Below, piece by piece: positions 1 to 9,125 of a stretch of 53,363 bases of DNA. The notes beneath the pieces are model-generated. The model saw only the letters and a program-made list of their open reading frames with translations, was not told the DNA's origin and ran no database searches. A program made the position numbers and the translations under genes. The first letter of the stretch is position 1; each line of letters opens with the position of its first letter. Source of the stretch: Thermococcus sp. (GTDB lineage: Archaea > Methanobacteriota_B > Thermococci > Thermococcales > Thermococcaceae); NCBI RefSeq assembly GCF_026988555.1, contig NZ_JALSLB010000038.1:1-53363 (forward strand), written 5' to 3'.

Positions 1-1
1 G

Positions 2-535
2 AACTTCGCGCTCTGGCTCTCTGTCATGGCGTTTTATTACCTGTTGAACGGTTTGGTCACGCTGAGGGGACCTGTCTCACTTGGGTACTGGATGGTTGCG
101 ATAGTTTTAGCGGTTCCTTTAACTATTAAGATCTGGAACCGGCTCAAAGGGCTTTACTCGACGTTCTACCACAACTCCCGGAGAAACGGGCGCAAGATCG
201 CCGTCCTCGTGACGCTTCCGTGGGTTGTGGGTAGTGCTGTGGGATGGTGGTTAATACCTTCAATAACCTCAATAGGCGTCAGCGCGGACGCGAGACTCGG
301 GGTTGGGTTTCTAAGCTTTATTGGAATCTCACTCCTCGGGCAGTGGCTGGTGATGACCCAGGACAGGTGCGAGTTTGAGATGATGCCCTCTTTCATACTG
401 CCCCTCCTCGCAATCCCCATCGCGTGGAACATGAACAGCGGAACGATCACCTGGGTCAGCTTCGTAGTGGCCACGGGGTTCAGCCTCACGATCCTGTGGT
501 ACCTCTACTCGGCCTTCAGGGCGATAGAACGGTGA
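2..535 (+). CDS. Polytopic membrane protein, N-terminus cut by window edge
   Basis: The reading frame is open to the left edge, so the ATG at 26 is probably internal and the true start lies outside the window. The visible part is very hydrophobic, with about five to six membrane segments (for example GYWMVAIVLAVPL, LPWVVGSAVGWWLI, FIGISLLGQWLVM) separated by a short basic loop (YHNSRRNGRK). I recognise no family. The stop codon overlaps the ggtgat ribosome binding site of the next gene and only four bases separate them, so the two are cotranscribed. A membrane protein paired with a small winged-helix regulator is common in archaea, and suggests the regulator responds to or controls this protein (inference). 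Confidence 0.75.
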   Translation, partial: NFALWLSVMAFYYLLNGLVTLRGPVSLGYWMVAIVLAVPLTIKIWNRLKGLYSTFYHNSRRNGRKIAVLVTLPWVVGSAVGWWLIPSITSIGVSADARLGVGFLSFIGISLLGQWLVMTQDRCEFEMMPSFILPLLAIPIAWNMNSGTITWVSFVVATGFSLTILWYLYSAFRAIER

Positions 536-539
536 TAGC

Positions 540-836
540 ATGGAGCCCCTGAAGGAGCTGGCGAAAAACCATATCCTGGGAAGCCCAATAAGGTTGGGGA
601 TAATGCTCTACCTCCTGCCCAGGGAAAAGGCTCTCTTCAAGGAGCTGTTGGACGTTCTTGAGGTCACCCCCGGAAACCTCGATTCCCACCTGAAGACCCT
701 TGAAAAAGCCAATTACGTTGAAATCTACAAGGTCCTCGCCGACAGACCCAGAACCGCGGTGAGGATAACAGGGGAGGGGATAGAAAAGACGGGAGAGTAC
801 CTCAGAGCACTCAAAGAGGCCTTAAAGGCAGTTTAA
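540..836 (+). CDS. Small winged-helix transcriptional regulator
   Basis: A 98-residue protein made almost entirely of one winged helix-turn-helix domain. The helix SPIRLGIMLYLL is followed by FKELLDVLEVTPGNLDSHLKTLEKANYVEI, which reads as helix, turn and recognition helix, and then by a wing (RPRTAVRITGEGIEKTGEYLRAL). This is the pattern of the archaeal HTH_34/MarR-ArsR-like single-domain regulators. It should bind DNA as a dimer; no ligand site can be seen. It is translationally coupled to the membrane protein before it. It ends 10 bases before the convergent DUF460 gene. Confidence 0.85.
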   Translation: MEPLKELAKNHILGSPIRLGIMLYLLPREKALFKELLDVLEVTPGNLDSHLKTLEKANYVEIYKVLADRPRTAVRITGEGIEKTGEYLRALKEALKAV

Positions 837-845
837 CTGCCGGGT

Positions 846-2867
846 TCAATGTTTATTCAACTCCCCCGTACCGTGACCCCGCGACTCCCGTTCCCTCCGG
901 GCCCTCCTCCTGAGTTCCTTGACCCTCTCGATACGGTACTCCTCCACGATGTGCAGCAACCGTTTTGTCTCCCTCTCACGGTCCTCCTCCTCCCACCTGT
1001 CCAGAAGTGTCTCTACAGCCCGCTCAAGGGTCTCGCGCTCCACAACGGCGAACTCGTCAACGCGCTTAACGTCGAGTTCTTCTGCCGTGAAAAAAGGTAT
1101 ATGCGCCCCCCTAAGGACGTTCCTAACCGGCTCAGGGAGGGATTTTTCAGTTATGAGCGCGCGTATCTTTCTTTTTACCAGCTCCTCCGCTATTCCCCGT
1201 CCGGCCCCCGCAGGGTTGACCACAAAGAGAACGTCCCCCCGTTTTATACCAACGTCACGTCTCAGCCTGTCGAGCTCACGCCAGCTCAGAATCTCCATAA
1301 CCTTCAGGGGAACCGCACTTCCACGGATCTCCACAACGTTCATCCTTTTAACCTGAACGAGGTCCCTACTGAGATGCTCAATTACGGCCTTGGCTTCACG
1401 GAGCTGTTTCTCGAGAACCTCTATGCGCTTCACCTTCGCCTCAAGCTCCCTCTCGTGGAGAACCTTCTTCCTGACCTCCTCATCGTAGTCCGCTATCCTG
1501 CGTTCAAGTTTGCCTATCGTCTGCCTCTGCTCCTTTATTATCTCCCTCAGCTCGGCGTTCTCCCTCTCAAGAAACTCTATCCTCCACTCCAGCTCACGGA
1601 TGCGCTTTACGTACGGCGTAACATCGATGCTTGGTTTCTCCTCCGGCGCTTCTTTCTTGGGTCTTTCGCGCAGTGTAACCCTCTGCATGGCCTCCCCAAG
1701 GTTGTAGCCCTGTATAACGAGGGCCTTCACCTCGTCGGCCTTTCCCCTCAAACCTGCCTCGCGGAGTTTGGCCTCAACGTGCTCAAGCTTCGGCTTCAGC
1801 CGGAGATAGGCCTTGTAGGCGGCTGCCAGGGCGTCGCGCTGATGGTCGTCGTCAACGCTTATACCCAGGTTCCGGAGAAGTTCATTCTTCTCCTCAACAC
1901 GGAGGCTCTCCCCGGGAACGAAAAGGTTCGCCTTGAAGGAGCGTGCTATCTTCTCAACGAACCCCGGTGCCGGGGAGACGTCGGTGGCGACCACGATGGG
2001 ATGGCCGATGTCGCTTATGAACCGAAAGACCTCGCCGACCGGCATGTTCCTCTCGCTGTGGAGGGCAATCACCCTTCCGTTCAAATCTATGGCCGCTATA
2101 CCGACCGTTATCCCCGGGTCTATGCCGACTATGACGCTCCTCCTCTCGCGTACCGCCTCCTCGCCCCTGAGCGGAGCGAAGCCGAGTTCAGCCCTCTCAA
2201 CGGGCTGGATTCTCACCTCTACGTCCCCGCCGCGCGCGGGCCTTATCAGTCCCGCCAGCTCCTCCCTGCCCGCGTAGACCTTGAACTCCCCCTTGGCCAG
2301 GCCGTAGTCCTTCTCTTCAACTTCCAAGTCAAAGGGTATATCCGCCCTTCTGAGCCTCTCCTCTATCTCCCTCACCTTGTCGCGGACGAGGTTGTGAATC
2401 CTCTTCCTGTACCGGTCCTGACTCCAGCCACCCTTCCCGTGGCTTCTTCCGCGGGTTACCTTGATTATCACCTCGTCCTCGAAGGCAAGAACCTCATAGC
2501 CGACCCCTTTACTGGCCAGCAGGGCTGAAAGCTTGGCCTCCTCGTAGGGATCGAACCTGTCGGTTACCCTTATCCCATGCTCCTTTGCCAGGCTCTGAAG
2601 GCTTCTCCCCTCGCCCGGACGGCCGGTCACCTGGACGAGCTTCGTCCCGCTCGGAAGGGCTCGAAGAAACTTCCTGAGGTCGTCGCCGAGCTCGGTAACG
2701 CTGTCCATGGCCACTATATCCGGCCTCTTGCTCTGGATGAAGCGGATAAGGCGGTAGAGGGTGAACTCACCCTTTCTCTCAAGCCTGCCGTTGAACCAGC
2801 TCACGACGGCAAACCTCTTGGGGTTCTCGCTTATTATATCCACTCCGAGGATTAGAATAGGCCTCAC
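846..2867 (-). CDS. DUF460 RNase H-like fold protein with central coiled coil
   Basis: A 673-residue archaeal protein of the DUF460 family, predicted to contain RNase H/RuvC-YqgF-like modules. The N-terminus has the first strand ILGVDIISENPKRFAVV. A second RNase H-like strand, IVGIDPGITVGIAAID, lies near residue 247 and is followed by DDDHQRDALAAAYKAY, an acidic helix expected to complete an active site. Residues about 420-510 form a long charged coiled coil (RIRELEWRIEFLERENAEL...). The C-terminus is very basic (RRRARRERESRG), suggesting nucleic-acid binding. The start is a GTG. Its cellular role is unknown; a nuclease or Holliday-junction-type activity is inference from the fold. Confidence 0.85.
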   Translation of the reverse strand: MRPILILGVDIISENPKRFAVVSWFNGRLERKGEFTLYRLIRFIQSKRPDIVAMDSVTELGDDLRKFLRALPSGTKLVQVTGRPGEGRSLQSLAKEHGIRVTDRFDPYEEAKLSALLASKGVGYEVLAFEDEVIIKVTRGRSHGKGGWSQDRYRKRIHNLVRDKVREIEERLRRADIPFDLEVEEKDYGLAKGEFKVYAGREELAGLIRPARGGDVEVRIQPVERAELGFAPLRGEEAVRERRSVIVGIDPGITVGIAAIDLNGRVIALHSERNMPVGEVFRFISDIGHPIVVATDVSPAPGFVEKIARSFKANLFVPGESLRVEEKNELLRNLGISVDDDHQRDALAAAYKAYLRLKPKLEHVEAKLREAGLRGKADEVKALVIQGYNLGEAMQRVTLRERPKKEAPEEKPSIDVTPYVKRIRELEWRIEFLERENAELREIIKEQRQTIGKLERRIADYDEEVRKKVLHERELEAKVKRIEVLEKQLREAKAVIEHLSRDLVQVKRMNVVEIRGSAVPLKVMEILSWRELDRLRRDVGIKRGDVLFVVNPAGAGRGIAEELVKRKIRALITEKSLPEPVRNVLRGAHIPFFTAEELDVKRVDEFAVVERETLERAVETLLDRWEEEDRERETKRLLHIVEEYRIERVKELRRRARRERESRGHGTGELNKH

Positions 2868-2915
2868 CCTCTAAGGGTTCTGTGGAAAGGTTGGAGGGGC
2901 AGTTTAAAAAGCTTA

Positions 2916-3518
2916 TCAGCCCCTCAGGGAGGTTCTGATGGCGACCTCTAAGGCCGTCCTTATCGTTTCAACGGCCATTGAGGGCCTCGGCTTTTCCAAG
3001 GCCTGTTCGTGGCTGAAGGGGACGTGGATGAAGCCAGCCTTAGTTTCCATTCCAGCGACGGCTATCGTATGGAGCGCCGTGAACATCGCGGCGTTGCAGA
3101 CGTAGGTCCCGGCGGTGTTTGAAACCCCCGCGGGAATCTTCTCTCCCCTCAGGGCAGCAACGATGGCCTTTATAGGGAGTGTTGCGAAGTATGCCGCCGG
3201 GGCACCCTCAAAGACCGGCTCGTCCTCTGGAGCAAAGCCCTCATTATCAGGCATCGTCGAGTCCATGACGTTTATCGCAACGCGCTCGACGGTTATGTTC
3301 GACCTCCCGCCGGCTTGACCGGTCAAGATTACGATATCCGGCTTCCCACCGACAATCAGCCTTGGAAGAACCTTTCTGACGCCGTTGAAGGTCACCGGGA
3401 GCTGGCGTTTTATTATCCCAGCCCCTTCGATCTCATCCGGAAGTCCCGAAACGGCCTCCCAGGAGGGGTTTATCTCCTCGCCGCCGAAGGGCTCGAATCC
3501 CGTCACGAGCACTTTCAT
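2916..3518 (-). CDS. pcp: Pyrrolidone-carboxylate peptidase (pyroglutamyl-peptidase I)
   Basis: A 200-residue cysteine peptidase of family C15 that removes N-terminal pyroglutamate from peptides in the cytoplasm. The N-terminus VLVTGFEPFGGEEINPSWE is diagnostic. The catalytic triad is visible as Glu78 (in NITVERVA), Cys141 (in NTAGTYVCNAAMF) and His165 (in GFIHVPFSHEQ). Length is normal for the family. A second Cys seen in some Pyrococcus enzymes cannot be judged here. It is divergent from the flavoprotein gene that follows. Peptide degradation fits the peptide-fermenting life of Thermococcales, as does the M32 carboxypeptidase nearby. Confidence 0.95.
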   Translation of the reverse strand: MKVLVTGFEPFGGEEINPSWEAVSGLPDEIEGAGIIKRQLPVTFNGVRKVLPRLIVGGKPDIVILTGQAGGRSNITVERVAINVMDSTMPDNEGFAPEDEPVFEGAPAAYFATLPIKAIVAALRGEKIPAGVSNTAGTYVCNAAMFTALHTIAVAGMETKAGFIHVPFSHEQALEKPRPSMAVETIRTALEVAIRTSLRG

Positions 3519-3578
3519 GACATCACCGAAAAGGTTAGGTTTTTAGGGTTTAAAAGCTACTCCGGATGAGGGGTGAGG

Positions 3579-4691
3579 ATGAGGTACGACGTTCTTATCA
3601 TCGGTGCCGGGCCGGTTGGCAGCTACCTCGCCAACCTGCTCGCGAAGGACCTCAGCGTTGCCGTCGTCGAGAGAAAGGGCTCCTTCGGGGGTAAGGCCTG
3701 CACTGGCATAATAGGGGCCGAGAACTATGAGAGACTGGGGCTCCCTGAGGGGGCCATACTGAACAGGTTCAGAGGGGCAACCTTTTACTCCAGGATACAG
3801 AGCTTTCAGGTGGAGCGAAAGTCCCCCCAGGCATACATCGTTGATAGGAAAACGCTCGAAAAAGAGCTGGCGAAGAGTGCCGTTAAGAAGGGGGCTGAAT
3901 ACTACATGACGACGAGTTTCCAGGGCTTTAAGGATGGGAGGGCCATACTCCAGCACCTTGGAGAGAGGCTGGAAATTGAGGCAGACTTCTACATTGGGGC
4001 GGATGGTATCACGAGTGCCGTTGCGAAGAACATAGGTGCGGAGACCCGCGCGGAGATGCTCCCCGGCTACGAGGTGGAGGTGGTCGGCGAGTTCAAGAAG
4101 GATTTTGTGGAGGTGTGGGTGGACAAAGAGATGAACGAGGATTTCTTCTTCTGGGTTGCTCCCCTCAGCAAGAACCTGGCCAGGGTCGGCACACTTGGAA
4201 GCATCGACGCACTCGGGAAGTTCATACGGACGCGGGGACTCAAGGCAACGTCGATAATTGAGTTCAAGTCAGGAAGCGTTGGATTTGGGTGGAGGAAACC
4301 CTGGGTGTCGGGCAACATTGCCTTGGTGGGCGACGCGGCCCTTCAGGTAAAACCAACAACCGCCGGCGGGATAGTCTACGGGATGCTCTGTGCCCATTCA
4401 CTCAGGAGAGCGCTCCTGGAGGGACGCCTGAACTCGTATGAGAAGGAATGCTCCTTTGTGAGGAGGCAGATCTCCTTCGGACTCCGCTTCAGGAGGGTCT
4501 TCAAGGGGCTGAACCAGGAGGGGATAGAAAGGATCTTTGAGATTCTCGGGAGCAGAGAGGCAAGGGAAGTCATAGAAAGCCAAGCCGACTTCGACGACCA
4601 CCTAAAGACAGCAAAAGCCGTGATGAGAAGACCCCGTCTCCTTGCCGCGTTGCTGAGGGTGAGCCCCTCGATAATAAGGGCCCTTGTATGA
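3579..4691 (+). CDS. FAD-dependent geranylgeranyl reductase family protein
   Basis: A 370-residue flavoprotein. The N-terminal Rossmann motif YDVLIIGAGPVGSYLANLLA (GxGxxG) and the following VVERKGSFGGKACTGIIG are typical of the geranylgeranyl reductase family, whose archaeal members saturate isoprenoid chains of membrane lipids. A second FAD motif, IALVGDAALQVKPTTAGGI (GD plus PTTAGG), lies near residue 250. The ATG at 3579 is taken as start; a GTG two codons upstream is equally possible because the purine-rich stretch gatgaggggtgagg covers both. The ASCH gene follows 9 bases later. The substrate (lipid, quinone or polyprenol) cannot be told from sequence. Confidence 0.85.
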   Translation: MRYDVLIIGAGPVGSYLANLLAKDLSVAVVERKGSFGGKACTGIIGAENYERLGLPEGAILNRFRGATFYSRIQSFQVERKSPQAYIVDRKTLEKELAKSAVKKGAEYYMTTSFQGFKDGRAILQHLGERLEIEADFYIGADGITSAVAKNIGAETRAEMLPGYEVEVVGEFKKDFVEVWVDKEMNEDFFFWVAPLSKNLARVGTLGSIDALGKFIRTRGLKATSIIEFKSGSVGFGWRKPWVSGNIALVGDAALQVKPTTAGGIVYGMLCAHSLRRALLEGRLNSYEKECSFVRRQISFGLRFRRVFKGLNQEGIERIFEILGSREAREVIESQADFDDHLKTAKAVMRRPRLLAALLRVSPSIIRALV

Positions 4692-4700
4692 GGTGGTTCC

Positions 4701-5066
4701 ATGGCGACGTGGAGGATGGGACTTCAGGAGGAGTACCTCAGGGCCATCGCCGAGGGCAAGAAAAGGGTGGAAGGCCGCCTCTACGATGAGAGGAGGCAGG
4801 GGATAAGGCCAGGGGACACGATAATCTTCGAGAACAGGCTGATGTGTGTTGTGAAGGATGTGAGGGTTTACTCGTCCTTCCGTGAGATGCTGGAGAAGGA
4901 GGGCCTTGAGAATGTCCTCCCTGGCGTTGAAAGCATCGAGGAAGGAGTAAGGGTTTATAGGCGCTTCTACTCCGAGGAGAAGGAGCGGAAGTACAGCGTT
5001 GCGGCGATAGAGGTCGAGCCGGTGGGGTGGATCGGGGAGCCGTTAAGTGAGGTCCCAAAAAGTTAA
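4701..5066 (+). CDS. ASCH-domain protein (PUA-like fold)
   Basis: A 121-residue protein made of one ASCH domain, a PUA-like beta-barrel thought to bind RNA or modified nucleotides. The conserved beginning (LQEEYLRAIAEGKKRVEGRLYDERRQGIRPGDTIIFE) and the later VYSSFREMLEKEGLENVLPG and FYSEEKERKYSVAAIEVE are typical of small archaeal ASCH proteins. The start ATG follows gaggtggttcc. It probably shares a transcript with the flavoprotein upstream. ASCH proteins have been linked to translation and RNA metabolism, with amidohydrolase activity on N4-acetylcytidine in a bacterial example; no such claim can be made for this one. Confidence 0.85.
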   Translation: MATWRMGLQEEYLRAIAEGKKRVEGRLYDERRQGIRPGDTIIFENRLMCVVKDVRVYSSFREMLEKEGLENVLPGVESIEEGVRVYRRFYSEEKERKYSVAAIEVEPVGWIGEPLSEVPKS

Positions 5067-5099
5067 AGTCTCCTTTCCTATTTTAACATGGTGTGCGGT

Positions 5100-6602
5100 A
5101 TGAGAGAGAAGCTCCCCCTCATTCTTCTGGTTTTCATCGCCGGTTCCATATTGCCGCCAGCTGGAGCCAGTTCATTAATTGGCAGAGGTGCGGAGCACTA
5201 CATAAACGAATATCAGCTCAGAACCCTGAACGGTGTGTGGAACACCGGAAGCGTCTCCGGATGGTACGCATTCAGGGAGAACGAGACGTTCTACCTCACA
5301 TGCCTCAAAGTTATAGCCCTTGCGAGGAGCGGCTACCCGAGGAACTCTACAGAGTTTCGGCAACTCGTTGAATGGATAGAGTCAAAGCAGAGCGAGGACG
5401 GTTCTTTTCCGGCAATAATAACCGACGACTATCCAGAGCCGGACTCGGAGTGGTTCTACTGGGAACTCTCCAGATCGGCTGGAACAGGGCTGGCGATTTT
5501 AGCCCTCCTTGAGGCGGGAGAAAGCTCCAATTCCATGGAAATACAAAAGGCAGCCCAGTTCCTTCTGAGGAACGAGAGCGGGGACCACTGGGGGAGCACG
5601 GTTTACCTGTTCTGGGAGCAGACGGGCCTTCACGAGCTCAACGAGTCGCCGAGCATCGTTGCAACCGCCTATGCAATCGCCGCCCTCTCAAGGCTCGGCC
5701 ACAATGTCTCGGAAGAGTGGAGATGGCTGGAGGAAAGGCTGACGCCGGAGAGGCTCGTGGGCCCGTATCTGGACAACTTCTTCACGGACTTCCTCTTTCC
5801 CATGCCCTACCGCGATATGAGGGGAGCATACGAGAGCATAGTCCTGCCGCTGCTCTTTCTGAGGGAGGAGAAGGTGAGCCCTCCGAAGGAGACGCTTGAT
5901 TTTATATCCTCTCTTCTCGAAAGGACGCAGTACCTCGGAAACGCGACGCTGAGGCTGAGCTTTAGGAGGATTACCAACTACACGGTTGAAGAGAGGGTTT
6001 ATACCGTAAACGGCTGGGAAACCCTCAGAACATGGGGCGGAACCGGAAGAAGGGCCGAGATAAACGTCAGCCTGGGGCCCCCGGACCGGGAAAGCATCTT
6101 CCTGATACGCTCGGGGAGAGCCCTCCTTGAAAACGAATCCGGCTTCTTCAAGGGAAAAATGAGGCTCTATCCGGAATTTCCAAAAAACTATATACCCCTA
6201 ATCGGGAGCGGGTATGCCAAAAGGACGGTTTTCCGGTTCAGGGATGGAGAAGACTACGCCGTAATAGAGCCCCCCAACCTCGACGGCTCCTGGAACCACG
6301 ACGTTTACTCCACGGCGATAGCACTGATATGGCTCCACATGGCCGGTGCGAAGGGAGGGAATGTAGACGAGGCGTTGAGATTCCTTGAGCTCGCAAGCCC
6401 AAGGGAATCCATGGCCTTCGACGGCGATGCCTACGCGCTGATAGCCCTGAGCCTGTACGGGGAGAAGTGGGAAGCCAACGGATCTGAACCTGTGGAGAGT
6501 GAGTCAAACGCCCAATCCGGGATTTCATGGAGCCTGCCGGCGGTTTTTGGGATAGGGCTTTTGATCGGCGTGCTCATAGGTGCCAAAATGGGTAGAAAAT
6601 GA
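5100..6602 (+). CDS. Secreted, membrane-anchored alpha/alpha-toroid repeat protein
   Basis: A 500-residue protein with a signal peptide (REKLPLILLVFIAGSILPPAGA) and a C-terminal membrane anchor (WSLPAVFGIGLLIGVLIGAKMGRK). It is therefore probably held on the outside of the cell membrane. The region after the signal has prenyltransferase/terpene-cyclase-like repeats: helices ending in glycine-rich turns such as WIESKQSEDGSFPA, SAGTGLAILALLEAGES, and near the C-terminus WNHDVYSTAIALIWLHMAG and DGDAYALIALSLYG. Many N-x-S/T sequons are present. The start at 5100 is preferred because ggtgtg lies four bases before it and a weak TATA lies 35 bases upstream; an ATG at 5088 is in frame. Enzymatic function is not evident. 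Confidence 0.75.
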   Translation: MREKLPLILLVFIAGSILPPAGASSLIGRGAEHYINEYQLRTLNGVWNTGSVSGWYAFRENETFYLTCLKVIALARSGYPRNSTEFRQLVEWIESKQSEDGSFPAIITDDYPEPDSEWFYWELSRSAGTGLAILALLEAGESSNSMEIQKAAQFLLRNESGDHWGSTVYLFWEQTGLHELNESPSIVATAYAIAALSRLGHNVSEEWRWLEERLTPERLVGPYLDNFFTDFLFPMPYRDMRGAYESIVLPLLFLREEKVSPPKETLDFISSLLERTQYLGNATLRLSFRRITNYTVEERVYTVNGWETLRTWGGTGRRAEINVSLGPPDRESIFLIRSGRALLENESGFFKGKMRLYPEFPKNYIPLIGSGYAKRTVFRFRDGEDYAVIEPPNLDGSWNHDVYSTAIALIWLHMAGAKGGNVDEALRFLELASPRESMAFDGDAYALIALSLYGEKWEANGSEPVESESNAQSGISWSLPAVFGIGLLIGVLIGAKMGRK

Positions 6603-6626
6603 AGTTGCCGGTGAAGAAAAAAGAAA

Positions 6627-8123
6627 TCACAGATACCTCTCCTTCACCCACCTTATGAAGTAGTCCGGGTTCAGCTCCTCGCCGATGGACTTCTTAAGCA
6701 GCTCCTTCGGCGGGTAGATGCTTCCCCAGCGGTGTATCTTCTCCCTGAGCCAGGCCTTTATCGGCCCGAAGTCCGCATTGGTGATGTGCTCTTCCACGTT
6801 TAGGTCCCTCTTCATGTGGTAGTAGAGTTGGGCCGAGAGGAGCGTTCCGATGCTGTAGGTCGGGAAGTAGCCTATCGTTCCGTGCGCCCAGTGAATGTCC
6901 TGGAGTATTCCCTCGCGGTAGGTCTTGGGCCTTATGCCGAGGAGATTCTCCATCTCGTCGTTCCAGAGCTCCGGGAGGTCTTTGGCCTTGACGCCCTCGT
7001 TGAGCATCATCCTCTCAAGCTTGAAGCGGAGGAGTATGTGGAAGTTGTAGGTGACGACATCAGCCTCGGTCCTTATGAAGTCGGGCCTGACCATGTTGAA
7101 GTAGAGGTAGATGTCCTTGGGCGTGTAGTTGGCTATGAAGGGCAGGTTCTCCTTAAGGGTTGGATATATCAACCCGGCGAACTCCCTTGAGCGGCCGACG
7201 ATGTTCTCCCAGAACCTGCTCTGGCTCTCGTGGATTCCGAGGCTTACTCCACCCGCAATCGGGCTGAACATGAACCTCTCGTCCCCCTGGAGCTCATAGA
7301 GGGCGTGTCCAAACTCATGGACTGTGCTGAGAACGGTCATCCTGAAGTCGTAGCCCTCGTAGCGCGTGGTTATTCTGACGTCCTTTATTCCAAACTCCGT
7401 CGTGAACGGGTGGGCCGAAACGTCGAGCCTGGAGCGGACGCCGAGTGGGAAGCCGAACTTCTCTAGTATCATGCGGTTGACACGCTCCATCTGAGCCTGC
7501 TCGTATGCTTCCTTCTCAAGAGGATGACTCTGCGGAACCGTCCCCTCCTCCAGGATTCTGTCAAGGATGGGCTTAAGCTCCTTCTCCAGCCGGTCAAACA
7601 TCCTTGTGACGTCCCTAGTAGTTGTACCCTCCTCAAACATGTCAAGGAGAGCGTCGTAGGGCTCGTCCTCGTAGCCGAGGTAGTCAGCGGCACGCTTTGC
7701 CAGATCGATTATCCTGTCGAGCCACGGCTCGAACTTGGAGTAGTTATTGCTCTTTTTAGCTTCTTCCCAGGCCTTGGTTGCTTGGCTCGTGACCTCACTC
7801 ATCTCCCTGAGGAACTCCGGCGGGAACGAGCGGCTTATCCTTATATCCCTGTCAAGAACCCTGACCACGCCACGCTCGTACTCGTTGAGACCCTCGATGC
7901 CCTTCGCCTTTTCAACCAGCTCAACGAAGTCCGGCTTGAGAAGGAACTCCTGACTGAGAACTGAGAGCTCGCCCTGGGCAACGCTCCTCTCAAGGATTCC
8001 CTCCCTGGGCATGTTGACCTCCATGTCCCAGCCTAGGACGCTCTGGGCGTGGCCGATGGCCCATATTCTTCTGTACCTGGCCAGAATCTCCTTAATAGTC
8101 TCGTTCTGGAAGACGGTCTCCAT
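6627..8123 (-). CDS. Thermostable carboxypeptidase, M32 family
   Basis: A 498-residue zinc (or cobalt) carboxypeptidase that trims residues from peptide C-termini in the cytoplasm. The HExxH motif appears as TVHEFGHALYELQ near residue 268, followed by the family's GIHESQSRFWENIVGRSREF helix with the third ligand Glu. The N-terminus (NETIKEILARYRRIWAIGHAQSVLGWD) matches the known Pyrococcus furiosus enzyme, which has a similar length. An in-frame ATG lies 10 codons further upstream, but the ATG at 8123 is preceded by a very strong site, ggaggtggaggca, so I take it as the start. A TATA-like sequence (gatttaaaagc, minus strand) lies around 8165-8176. Confidence 0.95.
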   Translation of the reverse strand: METVFQNETIKEILARYRRIWAIGHAQSVLGWDMEVNMPREGILERSVAQGELSVLSQEFLLKPDFVELVEKAKGIEGLNEYERGVVRVLDRDIRISRSFPPEFLREMSEVTSQATKAWEEAKKSNNYSKFEPWLDRIIDLAKRAADYLGYEDEPYDALLDMFEEGTTTRDVTRMFDRLEKELKPILDRILEEGTVPQSHPLEKEAYEQAQMERVNRMILEKFGFPLGVRSRLDVSAHPFTTEFGIKDVRITTRYEGYDFRMTVLSTVHEFGHALYELQGDERFMFSPIAGGVSLGIHESQSRFWENIVGRSREFAGLIYPTLKENLPFIANYTPKDIYLYFNMVRPDFIRTEADVVTYNFHILLRFKLERMMLNEGVKAKDLPELWNDEMENLLGIRPKTYREGILQDIHWAHGTIGYFPTYSIGTLLSAQLYYHMKRDLNVEEHITNADFGPIKAWLREKIHRWGSIYPPKELLKKSIGEELNPDYFIRWVKERYL

Positions 8124-8270
8124 TGCCTCCACCTCCATATCCGTGTATTCCATTTCGCCCCACGCTTTTAAATCTTTTCGATGTCCATCTAAACGGGCGA
8201 GTAGAAGTCGATTACTCCAACCGGAAACCGCTTAAAGGGGTGAAGATAGTCGAAGGGGGGGATGTGAGTG

Positions 8271-9125
8271 ATGAAACTCGACTTGGTAGTTCTCGGTCAC
8301 GTCTCGATAGATCATATACGGTTTCCGGGAAGGAATGAAAAGTTACTTCCCGGCGGTGCAGCCGCAGCCGTGGCTACTTCGGCGGCTCTGGCCGGCGCGG
8401 GGGTTGGTCTGGTAACGAAAGTTGGTAGGGATTTTCCTGAAGGGTGGCTCAAAAAGCTCTCCGCGGTTCTCGACGTTAGGGGTGTTCAAATCCTGCCCGG
8501 CAGGACAATTCACATATACATGATTTACAACGAGGACGGGAGCGTTGATGCCCCCGTTGACATGGGAGTCGCTCGGAAAATGGGCGAGACTCCAATCCCT
8601 GAGGAATACATGGAGTCAAAACTGTTCCACATAGCCCCGATTCCTCCGGAGGAACAGCTCAAGGCCATTAAAAGGATTGAAAGGGAAAGGACAAGCCTAG
8701 ATTTCAACCCGACCTACATGGAGGATTATGCCGGAAAAACAGGTCTCATGAAGAAAATAATCTCAAGGGTCGAGGTCCTCTTTCCAAACGAGAGGGAAGC
8801 GCTAACGATAACCAAAACCAAAACCGTGGAAGAAGCCGCCAAAACACTGCACGGATGGGGGGCGAAGCTGGTCGTTATAACGCGCGGTGAGAGGGGGGTC
8901 CTTGTTTACGATGGGGATTTCAGAGAGTTTTCGGCACCCCCTATAAACCCTGAAGAGATCGTGGATCCAACGGGAGCCGGAGACGCTTTCGCAGGCGGTT
9001 TTCTGGCGGGCTACTCAAGGGGGCAACCTGTGGAGGAATGCGTCAGACTGGGTCTTGAGAGAGCCAGAGAGGTGCTGAAAAAAGAGGGGAGCTGGAGCAT
9101 CACCCCCTCCCCACGCTCCGAATGA
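8271..9125 (+). CDS. PfkB/ribokinase-family sugar or nucleoside kinase
   Basis: A 284-residue kinase of the ribokinase/PfkB superfamily. It begins LDLVVLGHVSIDHIRF, has the substrate-binding GGAAAAVATSAALAG segment, and ends with the family signature DPTGAGDAFAGGFLAGYSRG near residue 232, in which the second Asp is the catalytic base. LFPNEREALTIT is the usual PfkB ATP-side motif. The substrate cannot be fixed; archaeal members phosphorylate nucleosides, sugars or ADP-ribose derivatives. The ATG at 8271 follows a purine run (agggggggatgtgag); a GTG one codon earlier is possible. The 3' end overlaps the convergent membrane-protein gene by 26 bases. Confidence 0.88.
   Translation: MKLDLVVLGHVSIDHIRFPGRNEKLLPGGAAAAVATSAALAGAGVGLVTKVGRDFPEGWLKKLSAVLDVRGVQILPGRTIHIYMIYNEDGSVDAPVDMGVARKMGETPIPEEYMESKLFHIAPIPPEEQLKAIKRIERERTSLDFNPTYMEDYAGKTGLMKKIISRVEVLFPNEREALTITKTKTVEEAAKTLHGWGAKLVVITRGERGVLVYDGDFREFSAPPINPEEIVDPTGAGDAFAGGFLAGYSRGQPVEECVRLGLERAREVLKKEGSWSITPSPRSE

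Noticed and set aside
849-2528. A 559-codon open frame on the + strand opposite the DUF460 gene
   Set aside because: Its translation has no domain logic and is rich in Leu/Pro/Tyr, as expected from the antisense of a GC-rich gene; DUF460 on the minus strand has clear motifs and codon pattern.
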